Source of the DNA: Argopecten irradians
Taxonomy: Eukaryota > Mollusca > Bivalvia > Pectinida > Pectinidae
DNA length: 64,000 nt
Direction of reading: 5' to 3'
NCBI RefSeq assembly: GCF_041381155.1
Contig: NC_091145.1
Coordinates: forward strand, 42,125,697 to 42,189,696
Part shown: in pieces, positions 60,051 through 64,000 of the stretch
Numbering within the stretch: the stretch's first letter is position 1
Layout of the letters: each line of letters starts with the position of its first letter
Made by a program: the position numbers and the translations under genes
Notes under the pieces: generated by a model
The model's database searches: none
What the model saw: the letters and a program-made list of their open reading frames with translations, nothing else
Told to the model about the DNA's origin: nothing

Positions 60051-61590
60051 CATATAGCAGTGCGCTCTGACCTTACACCAAACATCTATCTGTCAATGTC
60101 CAAGTCTGGTGTAAGGGCCAGAGTATCTCGTGCTACATTAACCTGTGACTTGTTTCAGATGAAGTTTTTACCTTAGATATGTTTGGATTAGTCCTTCATC
60201 TGTGATCTGTGACTTGTGTCATATTAAGTCATTGAAATTTGATTCTGTGAAATGTCAGATAGGTTCTATAGAGTTATACCTATATATATACAAAGTATGT
60301 ATCTCTAATGCTTTATAATATGAAAGATTAAAGTTGTATTTCTTGTAATTTTCACCATCACGAACTCTCGTATAACATACAATATGTGACTATGGATGCT
60401 TATATATGATGCTTCAATCCATGAAATCACCAAAATACTATTGACATAGCGGTAAATGTTGCATGAAATATCATACTTTTTGAAAGAACCGCCACAGTCA
60501 ACGCCATGTTTCAAACTTTCAGGTGATATGACTAATATCGGAAAACCGAGTTGCATCACATGATCGACATTGGCGATACCCGTATAGATCGGAACCTCCA
60601 GAGCCCTATCACGTGGTCAATATCGGCAATACATGTACAGATCTGAATAGATCGTAACAGTTTGGACACCTTAAAAATCAATATTTTTTGTTTTGATTGT
60701 TTAATAACTTTGCGAATAAAAAAGTCGGTAAATATCGAAAGTTTAAAACTTAGAGAGGCAGAGAAAATATGTAGTACACTTTAAATACTTTTTCTATGCC
60801 AAAAATACAACAAGTCACAGACCATACAACTTTAAATCTACGTAGGCAAGCTTTTTCTTAAATGTAAGACAAAGGTCAAAATAAAAATCATAATGCCCTA
60901 CCTTAGGTATTCAACACACTGCCTCACCTAGATAGACCCATATATATCAACTAGGAAATTCCACTGCCTTACATTTACAAGACATGTCTTTCCAACTTTT
61001 CTATATACAATTTGTATGACCTGATTTACAAACCCTATCTATATAAACATGTCCTATCATCGTTCTAGAATTAGAATAAAACTGAAAGTGAGAACATACA
61101 AGTAAAATCCATCATCCATCTTTCTACGTTTAATTCTCACTCTTTCTTTGGATCACAGACTTGTGTATACATAAATAAAACATGAACTGATACAGCAATG
61201 ATGTACACGACTTGGTAAACATACGCATCACCATCAAGTATAAATGGTTTATGCATCACCATCAAGTATAAATGGTTTATAAGTTGTCTATGTGGCATTA
61301 AACAATGGTTTGACAATATAACAGTGTCATGTCTACAGTAACTGAGGACACCAGTACAACCATGAAGGGCAGTATATATGATCTGTACACAGAAATCTAT
61401 ATACCACATTTACATCATTATCCAACAAATATACATGTATATCCTTGGAGTTTCATCACTTTATCTTCCATGGAAGTTATTGCCCAGACAACCATTTTTT
61501 CTTTGTAAAATTTGCACTTCCTTAACCTTTGACCTTCAGGTCAAGGACACAGTGATTAAATAAAGTCAGCATTAAGCCAAACAAGAATTT
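60051..61590. other. Intergenic sequence
   Basis: Single-copy, AT-rich. A 26-bp direct repeat (CATCACCATCAAGTATAAATGG) lies at 61225-61280. Open frames of 84 and 90 residues on the minus strand are not gene-like. Confidence 0.55.
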
Positions 61591-61594
61591 ATAA

Positions 61595-64000
61595 GGAGAA
61601 CCAGCCCGTTATTGTTCAGAATGAAGACCTTCTGTAAATAGGAGGGCCAGTCCTATAATTAAATGTTGTTCAGAATGGAGACCTACTTTAATTAGGAGAA
61701 CCAGTCCTATAATAAAATGTCGTTCTGAATGGAGACCTACTGTAATTTGGAGAGCCAGTCCTATAATAAAATGTTGTTCAGAATGGAGACCAACTGTAAC
61801 TAGGAGAGCCAGTCCTATAATTAAATGTTGTTCAGAATGGAGACCTACTGTAATAAGGAGAGCCAGTCCTAAAATAAAATGTTCAGAATAGAGACCTACT
61901 GTAATTAGCAGAGCCAGTCCTATAATAAAATGTCGTTCAGAATGGAGACCTACTTTAATTAGGAGAACCAGTCCTATAATAAAATGTCGTTCAGAATAGA
62001 GACCTACTGTAATAAAAAGAGCCAGTCCTTTAATTAAATGTCGTTCTGAATGGAGACCTACTGTAATTTGGAGAGCCAGTCCTATAATAAAATGTTGTTC
62101 AGAATGGAGACCAACTGTAATAAGGAGAGCCAGTCCTATAATTAAATGTTGTTCAGAATGGAGACCAACTGTAACTAGGAGAGCCAGTCCTATAATTAAA
62201 TGTTGTTCAGAATGGAGACCTACTGTAATTAGGAGAACCAGTCCTATAATTAAATGTTGTTCAGAATGGAGACCTACTGTAATTAGGAGAGCCAGTCCTA
62301 TAATAAAATGTCGTTCAGAATGGAGACCTACTGTAATTAGGAGAACCAGTCCTTATAATTAAATGTCGTTCAGAATAGAGACCTACTGTAATAAAAAGAG
62401 CCAGTCCTATAATTAAATGTTGTTCAGAATGGAGACCTACTGTAATTAGGAGAGCCAGTCCTATAATAAAATGTCGTTCAGAATGGAGACCTACTGTAAT
62501 TAGGAGAGCCAGTCCTATAATAAAATGTCGTTCAGAATGGAGACCTACTGTAATTAGGAGAACCAGTCCTATAATAAAATGTCGTTCTGAATAGAGACCT
62601 ACTGTAATAAAAAGAGCCAGTCCTATAATTAAATGTTGTTCAGAATGGAGACCAACTGTAATAAGGAGAGCCAGTCCTATAATAAAATGTCGTTCAGAAT
62701 AGAGACCTACTGTAATTAGGAGAACCAGTCCTTATAATTAAATGTCGTTCAGAATAGAGACCTACTGTAATTAGGAGAGCCAGTCCTATAATAAGATGTC
62801 GTTCAGAATAGAGACCTACTGTAATTAGGAGAACCAGTCCTTATAATTAAATGTCGTTCAGAATAGAGACCTACTGTAATTAGGAGAGCCAGTCCTATAA
62901 TAAAATGTCGTTCAGAATGGAGACCTACTGTAATTAGGAGAGCCAGTCCTATAATAAAATGTCGTTCAGAATGGAGACCTACTGTAATTAGGAGAGCCAG
63001 TCCTATAATAAAATGTCGTTCAGAATGGAGACCTACTGTAATTAGGAGAGCCAGTCCTATAATTAAATGTCGTTCAGAATGGAGACCTACTGTAATTAGG
63101 AGAGCCAGTCCTATAATAAAATGTCGTTCAGAATGGAGACCTACTGTAATTAGGAGAGCCAGTCCTATAATAAAATGTCGTTCAGAATGGAGACCTACTG
63201 TAATTAGGAGAGCCAGTCCTATAATAAAATGTCGTTCAGAATGGAGACCTACTGTAATTAGGAGAGCCAGTCCTATAATAAATGTCGTTCAGAATGGAGA
63301 CCTACTGTAATAAGGAGAGCCAGTCCTATAATTAAATGTCGTTCAGAATGGAGACCAACTGTAATAAGGAGAGCCAGTCCTATAATAAAATGTCGTTCAG
63401 AATGGAGACCTGCTGTAATTAGGAGAGCCAGTCCTATAATAAAATGTCGTTCAGAATAGAGACCTACTGTAATAAGGAGAGCCAGTCCTAAAATAAAATG
63501 TTCAGAATAGAGACCTACTGTAATTAGCAGAGCCAGTCCTATAATAAAATGTCGTTCAGAATGGAGACCTACTGTAATTAGGAGAACCAGTCCTATAATA
63601 AAATGTCGTTCAGAATAGAGACCTACTGTAATAAAAAGAGCCAGTCCTATAATTAAATGTCGTTCTGAATAGAGACCTACTGTAATCAGGAGAGCCAGTC
63701 CTATAATAAAATGTCGTTCAGAATAGAGACCTACTGTAATAAAAGAGCCAGTCCTATAATTAAATGTCGTTCTGCATGGAGACCTACTGTAATCAGGAGA
63801 GCCAGTCCTATAATAAAATGTCGTTCAGAATAGAGACCTACTGTAATAAAAAGAGCCAGTCCTATAATTAAATGTCGTTCTGAATAGAGACCTACTGTAA
63901 TAAAAAGAGCCAGTCCTATAATAAAATGTCGTTCAGAATAGAGACCTACTGTAATTAGGAGAGCCAGTCCTATAATAAAATGTCGTTCAGAATGGAGACC
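61595..64000. repeat. 54-bp minisatellite, runs off the window
   Basis: About 45 copies of TGTCGTTCAGAATGGAGACC + TACTGTAATTAGGAGAGCCA + GTCCTATAATAAAA, with recurring variants (TGTTGTTC, AATAGAG, AATAAAAAGAGCC) arranged in blocks that hint at higher-order copying. Confidence 0.96.

Overview
The window is animal nuclear DNA, most likely from a bivalve mollusc. That is an inference from interspersed elements that end in GGCCC/GGGCC hairpins and CTCACCTG-type inverted ends, from the dense tandem arrays, and from the two conserved metazoan genes. No bacterial, organellar or CRISPR feature is seen. By my tally more than half of the 64 kb (about 35 kb) is tandem repeat arrays with 20-157 bp units.

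Layout. (1) 1-10003: a 22/25-bp minisatellite split by an almost intact tyrosine-recombinase retrotransposon of the Ngaro type (1350-7375), with gag, reverse transcriptase/RNase H, recombinase and A1-B1-A2-B2 split direct repeats. (2) 10004-13488: spacer, a 34-bp array and the probable 3' UTR of the next gene. (3) 13489-48834, minus strand: a complete 14-exon gene for origin recognition complex subunit 5 (ORC5). It was rebuilt exon by exon; every exon joins in frame at GT/AG sites and together they encode 447 residues. Its 35 kb are mostly intronic arrays and transposons. (4) 48835-50594: a divergent intergenic region with a 104-bp inverted repeat. (5) 50595-57961, plus strand: a complete three-exon LHFPL-family tetraspan membrane protein gene (262 residues). 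(6) 57962-64000: 3' flank, a 60-bp array with TGACC motifs and a 54-bp array that runs off the window.

The main observation is that many arrays are built on splice junctions. In ORC5 the arrays next to exons 3, 6, 8, 12 and 13 repeat a unit made of the last 8-34 nt of the exon plus the 5' splice site, and a weaker case follows exon 1. In the LHFPL gene the array before exon 2 repeats a complete 3' splice site (branch-point-like TACTAAG/CTGAC, pyrimidines, AG) plus the first 22 nt of the exon. Each junction is therefore present about 9 to 30 times, with the functional copy at the exon edge. Other arrays appear to have grown from interspersed elements: the 96-bp and 43-bp arrays start at the same motif of one element family, and the 51-bp array resembles part of an element at 41.9 kb.

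Most long open frames in the window are by-products of arrays whose unit length is a multiple of three, and I do not call them genes.
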